Shown here: in pieces, positions 1-9,427 of the stretch
Numbering within the stretch: the stretch's first letter is position 1
Layout: each line of letters opens with the position of its first letter
Source: Streptomyces endocoffeicus
Lineage (GTDB): Bacteria; Actinomycetota; Actinomycetes; Streptomycetales; Streptomycetaceae
Reading direction: 5' to 3'
NCBI RefSeq assembly: GCF_016741935.1
Contig: NZ_JAERRG010000001.1
Location: forward strand, 1,550,001 to 1,614,000
Length of the DNA stretch: 64,000 bases
Notes under the pieces: generated by a model
Databases searched by the model: none
Told to the model about the DNA's origin: nothing
The model's input: only the letters and a program-made list of their open reading frames with translations
Made by a program: the position numbers and the translations under genes

Positions 1-282
1 CCCATAGGTGTATCCGCCACGTGCGGGGCGCGCCGAGAGCCGGATCGCGATGAGGGCGAGAACGATCGAGGCGGCGTCGGTGAGCATATGGGCCGCGTCG
101 GACAGCAGCGCCACGGAGCGGGCGATGATCCCGACGACGACCTCCACCGCCATGAAGCCGCTGATCAGCGCGAGGGCAAGGGTCAGCCACCGGCGGTCGG
201 CGTTCTCCGCCACCCCGTGGCTGTGGCCGCCGTGGCCAGGCCCGCCGTGCCCCTCGTCGGGTCCGTGCGCATGAGCTCCCAC
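1..282 (-). CDS. Cation diffusion facilitator (CzcD-like) efflux transporter, N-terminal part
   Basis: The minus strand encodes the first 94 residues of a CDF-family metal/proton antiporter; the gene runs off the left edge. A GTG start at 282 follows a strong GAGGAGG ribosome binding site. The N-terminus is histidine-rich (HGGPGHGGHSHG), as in zinc or cobalt exporters. It is followed by a first membrane helix and the family signature LLSDAAHMLTDAAS, whose His and Asp residues belong to the transport metal site. The expected role is export of Zn, Co or a similar divalent ion across the cytoplasmic membrane; the metal cannot be told from this fragment. It is followed upstream by an AT-rich probable promoter region. 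Confidence 0.88.
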   Translation of the reverse strand, partial: MGAHAHGPDEGHGGPGHGGHSHGVAENADRRWLTLALALISGFMAVEVVVGIIARSVALLSDAAHMLTDAASIVLALIAIRLSARPARGGYTYG

Positions 283-402
283 CGGCTCCTCCTCGGATCG
301 TCTTCGGGACAGCGCAATTGAAACAGGCCCGAGGGGAATTCGCCAAAGGCTGCAATGGACACGGTTATCAATAAACTCTTGCCCCGGCGCCGAATGGGCT
401 TT

Positions 403-425
403 ATGAATGCGGCAATGCTTTTCAT
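403..425. promoter_or_regulatory. AT-rich leader with ATGAA/TTCAT inverted repeat
   Basis: The 305-bp stretch between the CDF transporter (start 282) and the small gene at 588 holds no convincing gene. Around 345-430 it is unusually AT-rich for this DNA and contains an inverted repeat, ATGAA at 403-407 and TTCAT at 421-425. Spaced TGAA/TTCA half-sites resemble ArsR/SmtB-type metal-sensor operators, which would suit a metal exporter. This is inference from spacing only; no -10/-35 pair could be fixed. Confidence 0.25.
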
Positions 426-587
426 TTCGCGGTGCCAAAAGGGGGACGGACCGGTCGTCCGGGCGGGTCAGCGTGGGGCCGCCGGGTCAGGTCACCGGGC
501 AGTCGCTGACATGTGCGACACCACGCCGATGCGGGTGAGACCGGCGGGCGGAAGGTGACCCGGCGGGGCAGGGCGCGTTGTCCGAAT

Positions 588-854
588 ATGACGACGACGA
601 TGCGACGCCGTTCTCTCTCGCAGCCGAGCAGAGCGCTGGACCGGAGCACCGAAGGCGACGGAACGGTTCATCAGACCGTTCACACATCCACATCCGTACC
701 GATCTACGCGGCGCTGGTCGAGCGCTGGGCCTCCGCGGGGCGCGCGGTGCCCGGGCGCTACGACCGCGAGTGGACCGAACTGGTCAACTGTCCCCCCTGG
801 CCGGACCGGATCCGGGCGGCGACCCGCCCGGCGGCGCGCCCGTCCGCCGACTGA
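588..854 (+). CDS. Small hypothetical protein
   Basis: An 88-residue reading frame starting MTTTMRRRSLSQPSRALD. The N-terminal half is basic and low in structure. The C-terminal half (IYAALVERWASAGRAVPGRYDREWTELV) looks like a compact helical region with a conserved-style W...GR.VPGR.DREW pattern. No catalytic or membrane signature is visible. The start is uncertain because the upstream ribosome binding site is weak and the frame stays open further upstream. It converges on the 3' end of cobN, 62 bp away. Function unknown; coding status is judged from codon usage and sequence character, so it is only moderately certain. Confidence 0.5.
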   Translation: MTTTMRRRSLSQPSRALDRSTEGDGTVHQTVHTSTSVPIYAALVERWASAGRAVPGRYDREWTELVNCPPWPDRIRAATRPAARPSAD

Positions 855-916
855 GCAGCGGCCGGATCCACCGCCCGGCTCACCGCGCGGGACGCGCGGG
901 GACGCGGCGGACGCGC

Positions 917-3900
917 CTACTCCTCGTCCCCGCCCTCCAGGCCGCCCTCCGTCTCCAGGTACAGCTCCCGCACCCGCTCCAGCACCTCCGGGTCGGGCTC
1001 GTCCCACAGCCCGCGGCTCTCGGCCTCCAGCAGCCGCTCGGCCATGCCGTGCAGCGCCCAGGGGTTGGCCTCCTCCAGGAAGGCGCGGTTCTCCGGGTCG
1101 AGCAGATAGGTCTGGGCGAGCTTGTCGTACATCCAGTCGGCGACCACGCCCGTGGTCGCGTCGTAGCCGAAGAGGTAGTCGACCGTCGCGGCGAGTTCGA
1201 AGGCGCCCTTGTAGCCGTGGCGGCGCATCGCCTCGATCCAGCGCGGGTTGACCACCCGGGCGCGGAAGACCCGTGAGGTCTCCTCGTGGAGGGTGCGGGT
1301 GCGGACCGTCTCGGGGCGGGTGGAGTCGCCGATGTACGCGGCGGGCGCGGTGCCCTTCAGGGCGCGCACGGTGGCCACCATGCCACCGTGGTACTGGAAG
1401 TAGTCGTCGGAGTCGGCGATGTCGTGCTCGCGGGTGTCGGTGTTCTTGGCCGCGACCGCGATCCGGCGGTAGGCGCTCTCCATCTCCGCCCGCGCCGGGC
1501 GCCCCTCGAGCCCGCGGCCGTAGGCGTAGCCGCCCCAGACCGTGTAGACCTCGGCGAGGTCGGCGTCGGTGCGCCAGTCGCGGCTGTCGATGAGCTGGAG
1601 CAGTCCGGCGCCGTAGGTGCCGGGTCGGGAGCCGAAGATCCGGGTGGTGGCACGGCGCTCGTCACCGTGCGCGGCGAGGTCGGCGCGGGTGTGTGCCCGT
1701 ACGTAGTTGTCGTCGTCGCTCTCGTCGAGGGAGGCGGCGAGCCGTACGGCGTCGTCCAGCAGCCCGACGACATGCGGGAAGGCGTCCCGGAAGAACCCGC
1801 TGATGCGCAGGGTGACATCGACACGCGGGCGGCCCAGCTGGTCGAGGGGTACGGGTTCGAGTCCCGTCACCCGCCGCGAGGCGTCGTCCCACACCGGCCG
1901 GATGCCCAGCAGCGCCAGCGCCTCGGCCACATCGTCGCCGGAGGTGCGCATCGCGCTCGTCCCCCACAGCGAGAGGCCGACGGACTTCGGCCACTGACCG
2001 TCGTTGTCCGCGCGGTAGCGCTCCAGGAGCGAATCGGCGAGGGCCTGGCCGGTCTCCCAGGCCAGCCTGCTGGGCACGGCCTTGGGGTCGACGGAGTAGA
2101 AGTTGCGGCCGGTCGGCAGGACGTTGACCAGTCCGCGCAGCGGCGAGCCGGACGGCCCGGCCGGGACGAAGCCGCCGTTCAGCGCGTGCACGGCGTGGTC
2201 GATCTCGTCCGTCGTGGCGGCCAGCCGGGGTACCACCTCGCGGGCGGCGAAGTCGAGGACCGCGGAGACCGCGGGGCGCTGCTCATCGGGCAGGGTGAGG
2301 ACGGCCTTCTCGACGGCCTCCGGGGCCCATGCGGCGTCCTCCATCGCCTGGACCAGCGCGCGGGCCCGCTCCTCGGCCTCGTCGGCGCCGGTGCGGGTGG
2401 CGGCCGACTCGTCCAGGCCGAGCGCCTCGCGCAGACCGGGGAGCGCGGACGTACCGCCCCAGATCTGGCGGGCGCGGAGGATGGCCAGTACGAGGTTGAC
2501 GCGCTCGGGGCCGGTCGGCGCGCCGCCCAGGACATGCAGTCCGTCGCGGATCTGGGCGTCCTTGACCTCGCACAGCCAGCCGTCGACGTGCAGCAGGAAG
2601 TCGTCGAAGCCGTCGTCGTCCGGCCGCTGCTCCAGGCCCAGGTCGTGGTCGAGCCGGGCGGCCTGGATGAGGGTCCAGATCTGGGCGCGGATGGCGGGGA
2701 GCTTGGCCGGGTCCATCGCGGAGATGGCCGCGTACTCGTCCAGCAGCTGCTCCAGCCGCGCGATGTCGCCGTAGGAGTCGGCTCGGGCCATCGGCGGCAC
2801 GAGGTGGTCGACCAGGGTGGCGTGGACGCGGCGCTTGGCCTGGGTGCCCTCGCCCGGGTCGTTGACCAGGAAGGGGTAGATCAGCGGCAGATCGCCGAGC
2901 GCGGCGTCGGGGCCGCAGGCGGCGGACAGTCCGGCGTTCTTGCCCGGCAGCCACTCCAGGTTGCCGTGTTTGCCCAGGTGGACCATGGCGTCGGCGCCGA
3001 AGCCGCCGTCCGTCCGCGCGGTGGCCATCCAGCGGTAGGCGGCCAGATAGTGGTGCGAGGGCGGCAGATCGGGGTCGTGGTAGATGGCGATGGGGTTCTC
3101 GCCGAAGCCGCGCGGCGGCTGGATGACCACCAGGAGGTTGCCGCGGCGCAACGCGGCCAGCACGATCTCGCCCTCGGGGTCGCGGCTGGTGTCCACGAAC
3201 ATCTCGCCGGGCGGCGGGCCCCAGTGCTCCTCGACCGCGTCCCGGAGCTCGCGGGGCAGCGTGGCGTACCAGCGGCGGTAGTCGGCGGCCGGGATGCGGA
3301 CGGGGTTGCGGGCGAGCTGCTCCTCGGTGAGCCACTCCTGGTCGTGGCCGCCCGCCTCGATGAGGGCGTAGATCAGCTCGTCGCCCTCGCCGGAGACCAG
3401 GCCCGGGAGCGCGTCCGGCCCTTCCTCGGGGCCGAGGTCGTAGCCTTCGGCGCGCAGCCGGCGCAGCAGGGCGACGGCGCTCGCGGGCGTGTCGAGGCCG
3501 ACGGCGTTGCCGATCCGGGAGTGCTTGGTGGGGTAGGCGGAGAGGACGAGCGCGAGGCGCTTGTCGGCGGCGGGGATGTGGCGGAGCCGGGCGTGTCGTA
3601 CCGCGATTCCGGCGACACGCGCGGCGCGCTCGGCATCGGCGGCATAGACCGGCAGACCGTCCTCGTCCACCTCCTTGAACGAGAACGGCACGGTGATGAG
3701 CCGCCCGTCGAACTCGGGGACGGCGACCTGGGTCGCGGCGTCCAGCGGCGACAGCCCCTCGTCGCTCTCCTCCCACGTGGCGCGCGGCGAGGTCAGGCAC
3801 AGCGCCTGGAGTACGGGCACGTCGAGCGCGGTGAGCGCGCCCGCGTCCCACGCCTCGTCGTCGCCGCCCGCGGAGGCCTCGGCGGGGCGGGTGCCACCGG

Positions 3901-4588
3901 CCGCGAGCACGGTGGTGACGATGGCGTCGGCCGCGCCGAGGGCCTCGATCAGCTCGGGTTCGGGGGCGCGCAGCGAGGCGACGAACAGCGGCAGCGGGCG
4001 GCCCCCGGCGTCCTCCACGGCGCGGCACAGGGCCTCCACGAAGGCGGTGTTGCCGCTCATGTGGTGGGCGCGGTAGTAGAGCACCGCGATGGTCGGGGCG
4101 GCGGCGTCGCCCGGGGCAGCGGCGTCGCCCGGGGCGGCCGGGTGGCCGGTGCGCTCCAGCGGACCCCAGGTGGGCGCGGGCGCGGGCGGTTCGAAGCCAT
4201 GGCCGGTGAGCAGCACGGTGTCGGAGAGGAACCGGGCCAGCTGGTCCAGGTTGCCGGGCCCGCCGTGGGCGAGATAGGCGTGGGCCTCGGCGGCGATGCC
4301 GACCGGGACCGTGGACGCCTCCATGAGCTGGGCGTCCGGCGCCTGTTCACCGCTGAGGACCACGACGGGCAGGTCGCCCGCGAGCAGCGTGTCGAGCCCC
4401 TCCTGCCAGGCGCGGATGCCGCCGAGGAGCCGTACGACGACGAGTTCGGCGCCGTCGAGCAGGCCGGGGAGGTCATCGAGGGCGAGGCGGGCCGGGTTGG
4501 CGAGGCGGTACGGCACCGGGCCCGTGGCGGCACGGGCGCTGAGCAGGTCGGTGTCGGACGTCGACAGCAGCAGAATCATGCGGCGCAT
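917..4588 (-). CDS. cobN: Cobaltochelatase large subunit CobN
   Basis: A 1,223-residue protein of the CobN/magnesium-chelatase H family, which inserts cobalt into hydrogenobyrinic acid a,c-diamide in the aerobic B12 pathway, normally with CobS and CobT or ChlI/ChlD-type AAA+ partners. None of those partners is in the window. Typical blocks include VLSAYPTKHSRIGNAVGLDTP, MVHLGKHGNLEWLPGKNAG and the long C-terminal chelatase core (SLWGTSAMRTSGDD). Length is normal for the family. A GAGG motif sits five bases before the ATG at 4588; a second ATG lies nine bases later. A short duplicated AAPGDAAAPGDAAAP linker lies near residue 155. The gene is preceded by a cobalamin riboswitch, so it should be shut off when cobalamin is abundant. 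Confidence 0.97.
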   Translation of the reverse strand: MRRMILLLSTSDTDLLSARAATGPVPYRLANPARLALDDLPGLLDGAELVVVRLLGGIRAWQEGLDTLLAGDLPVVVLSGEQAPDAQLMEASTVPVGIAAEAHAYLAHGGPGNLDQLARFLSDTVLLTGHGFEPPAPAPTWGPLERTGHPAAPGDAAAPGDAAAPTIAVLYYRAHHMSGNTAFVEALCRAVEDAGGRPLPLFVASLRAPEPELIEALGAADAIVTTVLAAGGTRPAEASAGGDDEAWDAGALTALDVPVLQALCLTSPRATWEESDEGLSPLDAATQVAVPEFDGRLITVPFSFKEVDEDGLPVYAADAERAARVAGIAVRHARLRHIPAADKRLALVLSAYPTKHSRIGNAVGLDTPASAVALLRRLRAEGYDLGPEEGPDALPGLVSGEGDELIYALIEAGGHDQEWLTEEQLARNPVRIPAADYRRWYATLPRELRDAVEEHWGPPPGEMFVDTSRDPEGEIVLAALRRGNLLVVIQPPRGFGENPIAIYHDPDLPPSHHYLAAYRWMATARTDGGFGADAMVHLGKHGNLEWLPGKNAGLSAACGPDAALGDLPLIYPFLVNDPGEGTQAKRRVHATLVDHLVPPMARADSYGDIARLEQLLDEYAAISAMDPAKLPAIRAQIWTLIQAARLDHDLGLEQRPDDDGFDDFLLHVDGWLCEVKDAQIRDGLHVLGGAPTGPERVNLVLAILRARQIWGGTSALPGLREALGLDESAATRTGADEAEERARALVQAMEDAAWAPEAVEKAVLTLPDEQRPAVSAVLDFAAREVVPRLAATTDEIDHAVHALNGGFVPAGPSGSPLRGLVNVLPTGRNFYSVDPKAVPSRLAWETGQALADSLLERYRADNDGQWPKSVGLSLWGTSAMRTSGDDVAEALALLGIRPVWDDASRRVTGLEPVPLDQLGRPRVDVTLRISGFFRDAFPHVVGLLDDAVRLAASLDESDDDNYVRAHTRADLAAHGDERRATTRIFGSRPGTYGAGLLQLIDSRDWRTDADLAEVYTVWGGYAYGRGLEGRPARAEMESAYRRIAVAAKNTDTREHDIADSDDYFQYHGGMVATVRALKGTAPAAYIGDSTRPETVRTRTLHEETSRVFRARVVNPRWIEAMRRHGYKGAFELAATVDYLFGYDATTGVVADWMYDKLAQTYLLDPENRAFLEEANPWALHGMAERLLEAESRGLWDEPDPEVLERVRELYLETEGGLEGGDEE

Positions 4589-4619
4589 GCCTTCCTCGGG
4601 GTCCGCGCCCCGGGCGGGT

Positions 4620-4800
4620 TGAAGACGGCGGCAGTTCCTGGCTCGCGCGTCCGCTGCCGTTCGGCAGCCGCCGCGCTCACAGTGGCGGGACCGCGCCGGA
4701 TTTCCACCGGCTTCCTACCGTGAGTGCCGTCTTGTGCGTTCGGCGGGCCGGGATCGACCCGCCGCTGAGCATAGTAAGCGTTGCCGACCTGCCACGGGGT
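4620..4800 (-). promoter_or_regulatory. Cobalamin riboswitch in the cobN leader
   Basis: Read on the minus strand, this leader has the hallmark blocks of a cobalamin riboswitch in the right order: AGGAAGCCGGTG (forward 4705-4716), the CCGCCACTGTGAGC core (around 4675-4688) and the B12-box-like GAGCCAGGAACTGCC (4630-4644). The core lies about 90-130 bases before the cobN ATG. A GCCGTCTT stretch just 3' of the B12 box can pair with AAGACGGC further 5'. The 5' limit is approximate. Cobalamin binding should mask translation or elongation into cobN. The element occupies the same intergenic stretch as the divergent cobG start region. Confidence 0.93.
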
Positions 4801-4860
4801 GGTGAGTTCCGGCCTGGTCGGGGCGGTGGGCCGAACCGGATCGTCGGTATGCTCGCCGCC

Positions 4861-6306
4861 ATGCCCCTCCCCCCGACAACCACCCCATCCGGGGATGAAA
4901 CCCCCGTACGCGGGCGCGCTGACGCCTGTCCGGGCGCACTGCGACTGCACCCGGCGGACGACGGTTCGCTGGCCCGGATCCGGGTGCCGGGCGGACTGCT
5001 GACGGCCCGTCAGGCGCAGGCGCTGGGACGGGTGGCCGAGGAGTTGGGCGACGGGCGGCTGGACATCACCTCACGGGGCAATGCGCAGGTGCGCGGCCTG
5101 GCGGCGGGGTGCGGCGCGGAGCTGGCGGCCCGGCTGCGGGCGGCCGGGCTGCTTCCCTCGGACCGCCATGACCGGGTGCGCAACATCGTGGCATCGCCGC
5201 TGTCCGGCCTGGACGGCGCGGGGCACGCCGATGTGGTGGCGTGGGTGCGGGAATTGGACGCCGTGCTGTGCGACGAGGCATCCGTCGATACGTTGGCGGC
5301 ACGCGGGGAATTGTCGGGCTTGTCGGGCAGGTTTCTGTTCGCGCTGGACGATGGGCGTGGCGACGTGGCCGCGTTGGGTGCGGATGTGACATTGATCGCA
5401 ACGCCTGGTGGTGGAGCGGTACTGCGGGTCGGAGGGCCGCCGGCGGGTGTGGGCGTGGCGAGCGTCGCCATGGGCGAGGCGGCCGCGGGGGGTGATCTGT
5501 GGGTGCGGAGCGAGGACGCGGCGCGGGCCGCCGCGCTGGCCGCGGTGGAGTTCCTGGCGAGGACGCGGGAGAGCGGCACCCGGGCGTGGCGGGTACGCGA
5601 ACTGCCCGCGCAACACGCCGTGACCGCCGATCGCTTGGCGGCCCGACTCGCCGACGCGGGCATCGACACCGAGCCGCACCCGGGCGCGCCGGGCCACCCG
5701 GACGCGCCGGGCCCGCGCCCGCCGCATCCGCCACCCGCCCCCGGCCCGGTCCCCGGCCCGGACCGGCGCCACGCGCTGTCCGTCGCCCTCCCCCTGGGCC
5801 GGGTGAGCGCCGCGCAGTGGCGGCTGCTCACCGGGTTCGCCTCCCGGAGCGGGGCGGATGAGCTGCGTATGACACCCTGGCGCGGCGTGGTGCTGCCCGG
5901 GTTCGCCCCGGACGACGCGCGCGACGCTTTGTCGGAACTGTCCGACGCGGGACTGGTGACCACGCCGGACTCGCCGTGGCTCGGGGTCGGCGCGTGCACG
6001 GGACGGCCCGGCTGCGCCAAGTCGCTGGCGGATGTGCGATCCCACGCGACACGCATGGTCGCGGACACGGCGCGCGGGGTCGCGGACACCGCGCCCGATC
6101 CGCTGCCGGTGTACGTCTCCGGCTGTGAACGGCGCTGCGGCCACCCCGGAGGCCGCTGGATGGACGCGCTGGCGACCGGCGACACGGACTATCGGGTCAC
6201 CGTGCGGGGCGGCGCGAAGGGCGACACGCCGGAGGCGGAGGACGGCGTGGAAGTGACAGCAGAGCAGTTGGCCGGCGCCGTTGCGGCGGCCCGTGGAACG
6301 ACATGA
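4861..6306 (+). CDS. cobG: Precorrin-3B synthase CobG
   Basis: A 481-residue protein with two nitrite/sulfite reductase ferredoxin-like half-domains. CobG carries out the oxygen-dependent hydroxylation/lactone formation on precorrin-3A that prepares ring contraction, using an Fe-S centre. Four cysteines fit the expected cluster ligands: C379 and C385 (CTGRPGC) and C422 and C426 (CERRC). The block [16 protein letters not shown] is typical of the family. The frame is open back to 4720, but the ATG at 4861 gives the usual N-terminus; earlier codons would run antisense to the cobN riboswitch. The stop overlaps the cobH start by four bases (ATGA). A proline-rich hinge (about residues 283-305) separates the two halves. 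Confidence 0.9.
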   Translation: MPLPPTTTPSGDETPVRGRADACPGALRLHPADDGSLARIRVPGGLLTARQAQALGRVAEELGDGRLDITSRGNAQVRGLAAGCGAELAARLRAAGLLPSDRHDRVRNIVASPLSGLDGAGHADVVAWVRELDAVLCDEASVDTLAARGELSGLSGRFLFALDDGRGDVAALGADVTLIATPGGGAVLRVGGPPAGVGVASVAMGEAAAGGDLWVRSEDAARAAALAAVEFLARTRESGTRAWRVRELPAQHAVTADRLAARLADAGIDTEPHPGAPGHPDAPGPRPPHPPPAPGPVPGPDRRHALSVALPLGRVSAAQWRLLTGFASRSGADELRMTPWRGVVLPGFAPDDARDALSELSDAGLVTTPDSPWLGVGACTGRPGCAKSLADVRSHATRMVADTARGVADTAPDPLPVYVSGCERRCGHPGGRWMDALATGDTDYRVTVRGGAKGDTPEAEDGVEVTAEQLAGAVAAARGTT

Positions 6307-6953
6307 TCGAGGACACCGTGTTCGACTACGAGAAGGACGGGGCGGCCATCTACCGCGCGTCCTTTGCCACCATCCGCGCCGAGGCCGACCTCGGCGGGCT
6401 CCCCGCCGACGTCAGCCAGGTGGCGGTGCGGATGATCCACGCCTGCGGCATGGTCGACCTGGTCAAGGACCTCGCGTACACCCCCGAGGTGGTCTCCCGC
6501 GCCCGCGCCGCGCTGCGGTCCGGTGCGCCAGTGCTCTGCGACGCGCGCATGGTGGCCAGCGGGGTCACCCGCAAGCGGCTGCCCGCCGACAACGAGGTGA
6601 TCTGCACCCTCACGGACCCCGCCGTACCGGAGCTGGCGCGGCGCATGGGCACCACGCGCAGCGCCGCCGCGCTGGAGCTGTGGCGGGACCGGCTCGAGGG
6701 GGCGGTGGTGGCGGTCGGCAACGCGCCCACGGCGCTGTTCCGGCTGCTGGAGATGATCGAAGAAGGCGGGGCGGGCGCGCCGCGCCCGGCCGCCGTGATC
6801 GGTGTGCCGGTGGGCTTCATCGGCGCGGCCGAGTCCAAGGAGGCGCTGGCCGGGCATCCGGCGGCGCTCGACCACCTGGTGGTGCACGGCCGGCGCGGCG
6901 GCAGCGCCATCGCCGCGGCCGCGATCAACGCGATAGCGAGCGAGGAAGAGTGA
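6303..6953 (+). CDS. cobH: Precorrin-8X methylmutase CobH/CbiC
   Basis: A 216-residue enzyme that moves the C-11 methyl group to C-12, turning precorrin-8X into hydrogenobyrinic acid. Family blocks are clear: [13 protein letters not shown] with the catalytic histidine, [16 protein letters not shown] and [15 protein letters not shown] near the C-terminus. Length is normal. Start and stop overlap both neighbours by four bases, implying translational coupling in a cobG-cobH-cobIJ operon. Confidence 0.96.
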   Translation: MIEDTVFDYEKDGAAIYRASFATIRAEADLGGLPADVSQVAVRMIHACGMVDLVKDLAYTPEVVSRARAALRSGAPVLCDARMVASGVTRKRLPADNEVICTLTDPAVPELARRMGTTRSAAALELWRDRLEGAVVAVGNAPTALFRLLEMIEEGGAGAPRPAAVIGVPVGFIGAAESKEALAGHPAALDHLVVHGRRGGSAIAAAAINAIASEEE

Positions 6954-8575
6954 GCGAGCAGCAGACGGGCCGGCTCTACGGGGTGGGGCTCGGCCCCGGC
7001 GACCCCTCCCTGATGACCGTACGCGCCGTGGAGGTCATCGCCGCGGCCGATGTCATCGCGTACCACAGCGCCCGGCACGGGCGCAGCATCGCGCGCTCCA
7101 TCGCCGAGCGCCATCTGCGGCCCGACCACCTCGAGGAGCGGCTGGTCTACCCGGTCACCACGGAGACCACCGACCACCCGGGCGGCTATCGCGGCGCGAT
7201 GGAGGAGTTCTACGCGGACGCGGCCGCCCGGCTCGCCGCGCATCTGGACGCGGGGCGCACGGTCGCGGTGCTCGCGGAGGGCGATCCGCTCTTCTACGGC
7301 TCGTACATGCACATGCACAAGCGGCTCGCCGACCGCTACCCCACCGAGGTCGTCCCCGGTGTCACCTCGGTCAGCGCCGCGGCCGCCCGGCTCGGCACAC
7401 CGCTGGTGGAGGGCGAGGAGGTGCTGACGGTCCTCCCCGGCACCCTGCCGGAGGAGGAGTTGACGGCCCGGCTGGCCACGGCGGACGCGGCGGCCGTGAT
7501 GAAGCTCGGCCGGACCTTCCCGACGGTGCGCCGGGCGCTGGAGCGGTCGGGACGGCTCGCGGACGCGCGCTATGTGGAGCGCGCCACGATGAACGCGGAG
7601 CGGACCGCCCCACTGGCCGAGGTCGACCCGGAGTCGGTGCCGTACTTCTCGCTGGCGGTGCTGCCGAGCCGCGTGGACGCGCCGCGCGGTGACGGCGGGG
7701 AGACACCGTACCGCGACGGCGGGGAGACACCCCGCTGCGACGGCGGGGACGCGCGACACGGCGACCGTGCGGACGCGCCGAGCGGTGACCATATGGACGC
7801 GCCGGGCGGTGCGTCGTCCCGCCGCGCGGGCGAGGTCGTGGTCGTCGGCCTCGGCCCGGCCGGTCCGCTGTGGCTCACCCCCGAGGCGCGCGGCGAGCTG
7901 GCCGCCGCCGAGGACCTCGTCGGCTACACCACCTACCTGGACCGGGTGCCCGTGCGGCCGGGCCAGCGGCGCCACGCCTCCGACAACAAGGTCGAGGCCG
8001 TACGCGCCGAGTTCGCCCTCGACCTCGCCCGGCGGGGTCGGCGTGTCGCCGTGGTGTCCTCGGGCGACCCCGGCGTGTTCGCCATGGCCACCGCCGTCCT
8101 GGAGGCCGCCTGCGAGGACCCCTACCGCGAGGTCCCGGTGCGGATCGTCCCCGGTATGACGGCGGCCCACGCCGCCGCCGCCCGGGTCGGCGCCCCGCTC
8201 GGCCACGACTACGCGGTGATCTCCCTCTCCGACCGGCTCAAGCCCTGGGAGGTCATCGCCGAGCGGCTGCGCGCCGCCACGGCGGCCGACCTGGTGCTCG
8301 CCCTCTACAACCCCGGCTCCCGCAGCCGTGTCTGGCAGGTGGGCAAGGCCCGCGAACTCCTGCTGGAGCACCGCGCCCCCGACACGCCCGTGGTGCTGGG
8401 CCGCGACATCGGCGGCCCCGGGGAACGCGTGCGGATCGTCCGGCTGGCCGACCTCGACCCGGCCCAGGTCGACATGCGCACGATCCTCCTGGTGGGCTCC
8501 TCCCAAACCCGCACGGTCCGCCGCGGCGACGGCACCGACATCGTCTGGACCCCGCGCCGCTACCCGGAGGCGTAG
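6950..8575 (+). CDS. cobIJ: Fused precorrin-2 C20-/precorrin-3B C17-methyltransferase CobIJ
   Basis: A 541-residue fusion of two SAM-dependent corrin methyltransferases. The CobI half (about 1-240) begins [20 protein letters not shown] and has [18 protein letters not shown]. The CobJ half (about 290-541) begins [18 protein letters not shown] and has [14 protein letters not shown] and [10 protein letters not shown]. They methylate C-20 of precorrin-2 and C-17 of precorrin-3B respectively; the second reaction also contracts the ring. The fusion is common in actinobacteria. The linker (residues about 248-287) is made of degenerate 8-residue repeats. The GTG start at 6950 overlaps the cobH stop. 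It converges on cobK. Confidence 0.95.
   Translation: MSEQQTGRLYGVGLGPGDPSLMTVRAVEVIAAADVIAYHSARHGRSIARSIAERHLRPDHLEERLVYPVTTETTDHPGGYRGAMEEFYADAAARLAAHLDAGRTVAVLAEGDPLFYGSYMHMHKRLADRYPTEVVPGVTSVSAAAARLGTPLVEGEEVLTVLPGTLPEEELTARLATADAAAVMKLGRTFPTVRRALERSGRLADARYVERATMNAERTAPLAEVDPESVPYFSLAVLPSRVDAPRGDGGETPYRDGGETPRCDGGDARHGDRADAPSGDHMDAPGGASSRRAGEVVVVGLGPAGPLWLTPEARGELAAAEDLVGYTTYLDRVPVRPGQRRHASDNKVEAVRAEFALDLARRGRRVAVVSSGDPGVFAMATAVLEAACEDPYREVPVRIVPGMTAAHAAAARVGAPLGHDYAVISLSDRLKPWEVIAERLRAATAADLVLALYNPGSRSRVWQVGKARELLLEHRAPDTPVVLGRDIGGPGERVRIVRLADLDPAQVDMRTILLVGSSQTRTVRRGDGTDIVWTPRRYPEA
7691..7810 (+). repeat. Five degenerate 24-bp tandem repeats in the CobIJ linker
   Basis: Units start at 7691, 7715, 7739, 7763 and 7787. 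The first three share GACGGCGGGGA, and later copies drift to GACCGTGCGGACGCG. Each encodes eight hydrophilic residues such as DGGETPYR or DGGETPRC, so copy-number change would lengthen the flexible linker between the two methyltransferase domains without a frameshift. Confidence 0.85.
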
Positions 8576-8609
8576 CGCCCGGCGGACTCCTGGCGCGGCG
8601 CGCCCCGGC

Positions 8610-9368
8610 TCAGGCCAGGGCCGTCCGCAGCCAGGCGGCGGCTTCGGCCGGGGTTTCGGCCACCGGGATGCCCTGGGGGGCGGGTGGGCGGCGGATGATG
8701 ACGACCGGGATGGCGGCGGCGCGGGCCGCGGCGAGTTTGGGGGCCGTGGCATGGGCGCCGCTGTCCTTGGTGACCAGCACCTCGATGCGGTGGCGGCGCA
8801 GCAGCTCCGCCTCGCCCTCGAGGGTGAACGGGCCGCGGTCGAGGATCACCTCCATCCGGGGCGGGACCGGCGGCTCGGGCGCGTCGACCGAGCGGACCAG
8901 GAACCACTGCCCGGTCAGCCGGGCGAAGGCGGCCAGGCCCATCCGCCCCGTGGTGAGGAAGATCCGCTCCCCCAGGCCCGGCAGCAGCCGCGCGGCCTCG
9001 GCCAGCGAGCCGGCCGAGTGCCAGCGGTCGCCCGGACCGGGTACCCAGCCGGGGCGGCGCAGGGCGAGCAGGGGAACATGGATGTCTGCGGCCGCCCGGG
9101 CCGCATGGGAACTGATCGTGTCGGCGAAAGGATGGGTGGCGTCGATGAGCGCGTCCACCTGGTGCTCGCGGAGCCAGCGGGCCATGCCCTCGGCGCCGCC
9201 GAACCCGCCGATCCGCACCTGCCCCACCGGCAGCCGCGGCGCGGCGACCCGGCCCGCGAGGGAGCTGGTGACGCGCAGCGCGGGCGCGTCGGCGAGCTCC
9301 TCGGCGAGGCGGCGCGCCTCGGTGGTGCCGCCGAGGATGAGCACATGGCGCGCCGGTGCGCTGTTCAT
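8610..9368 (-). CDS. cobK: Precorrin-6A reductase CobK/CbiJ
   Basis: A 252-residue NAD(P)H-dependent reductase of the CobK family, which reduces precorrin-6A (6X) to 6Y. The N-terminus HVLILGGTTEARRLAEEL is the characteristic nucleotide-binding block. DALIDATHPFADTIS and EVLVTKDSGAHAT are family signatures. An AAAGG-like ribosome binding site precedes the ATG at 9368. It is the only minus-strand gene between cobIJ and cbiD, so it needs its own promoter in the short divergent gap before cbiD. Confidence 0.93.
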   Translation of the reverse strand: MNSAPARHVLILGGTTEARRLAEELADAPALRVTSSLAGRVAAPRLPVGQVRIGGFGGAEGMARWLREHQVDALIDATHPFADTISSHAARAAADIHVPLLALRRPGWVPGPGDRWHSAGSLAEAARLLPGLGERIFLTTGRMGLAAFARLTGQWFLVRSVDAPEPPVPPRMEVILDRGPFTLEGEAELLRRHRIEVLVTKDSGAHATAPKLAAARAAAIPVVIIRRPPAPQGIPVAETPAEAAAWLRTALA

Positions 9369-9427
9369 CGGGATCGGGTGCCTTTCGTCGTCCGTGCGCC
9401 CGTCATCGTATGCGCGGCGGCCCGCCC

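Noticed and set aside
183..425. 80-codon minus-strand frame upstream of the CDF gene with a hydrophobic-looking start
   Set aside because: It overlaps the start of the CDF transporter in another frame, has no clear ribosome binding site, and becomes a shadow sequence after about 40 codons.
1286..4723. Very long open frame antisense to cobN
   Set aside because: It is a shadow of cobN in GC-rich DNA: low-complexity G/A/R/V/E composition with no domain, and it crosses the riboswitch.
5066..5734. Arg/Pro-rich minus-strand frames across cobG
   Set aside because: They lie antisense to a well-supported gene and have the composition expected from reverse reading of GC-rich codons.
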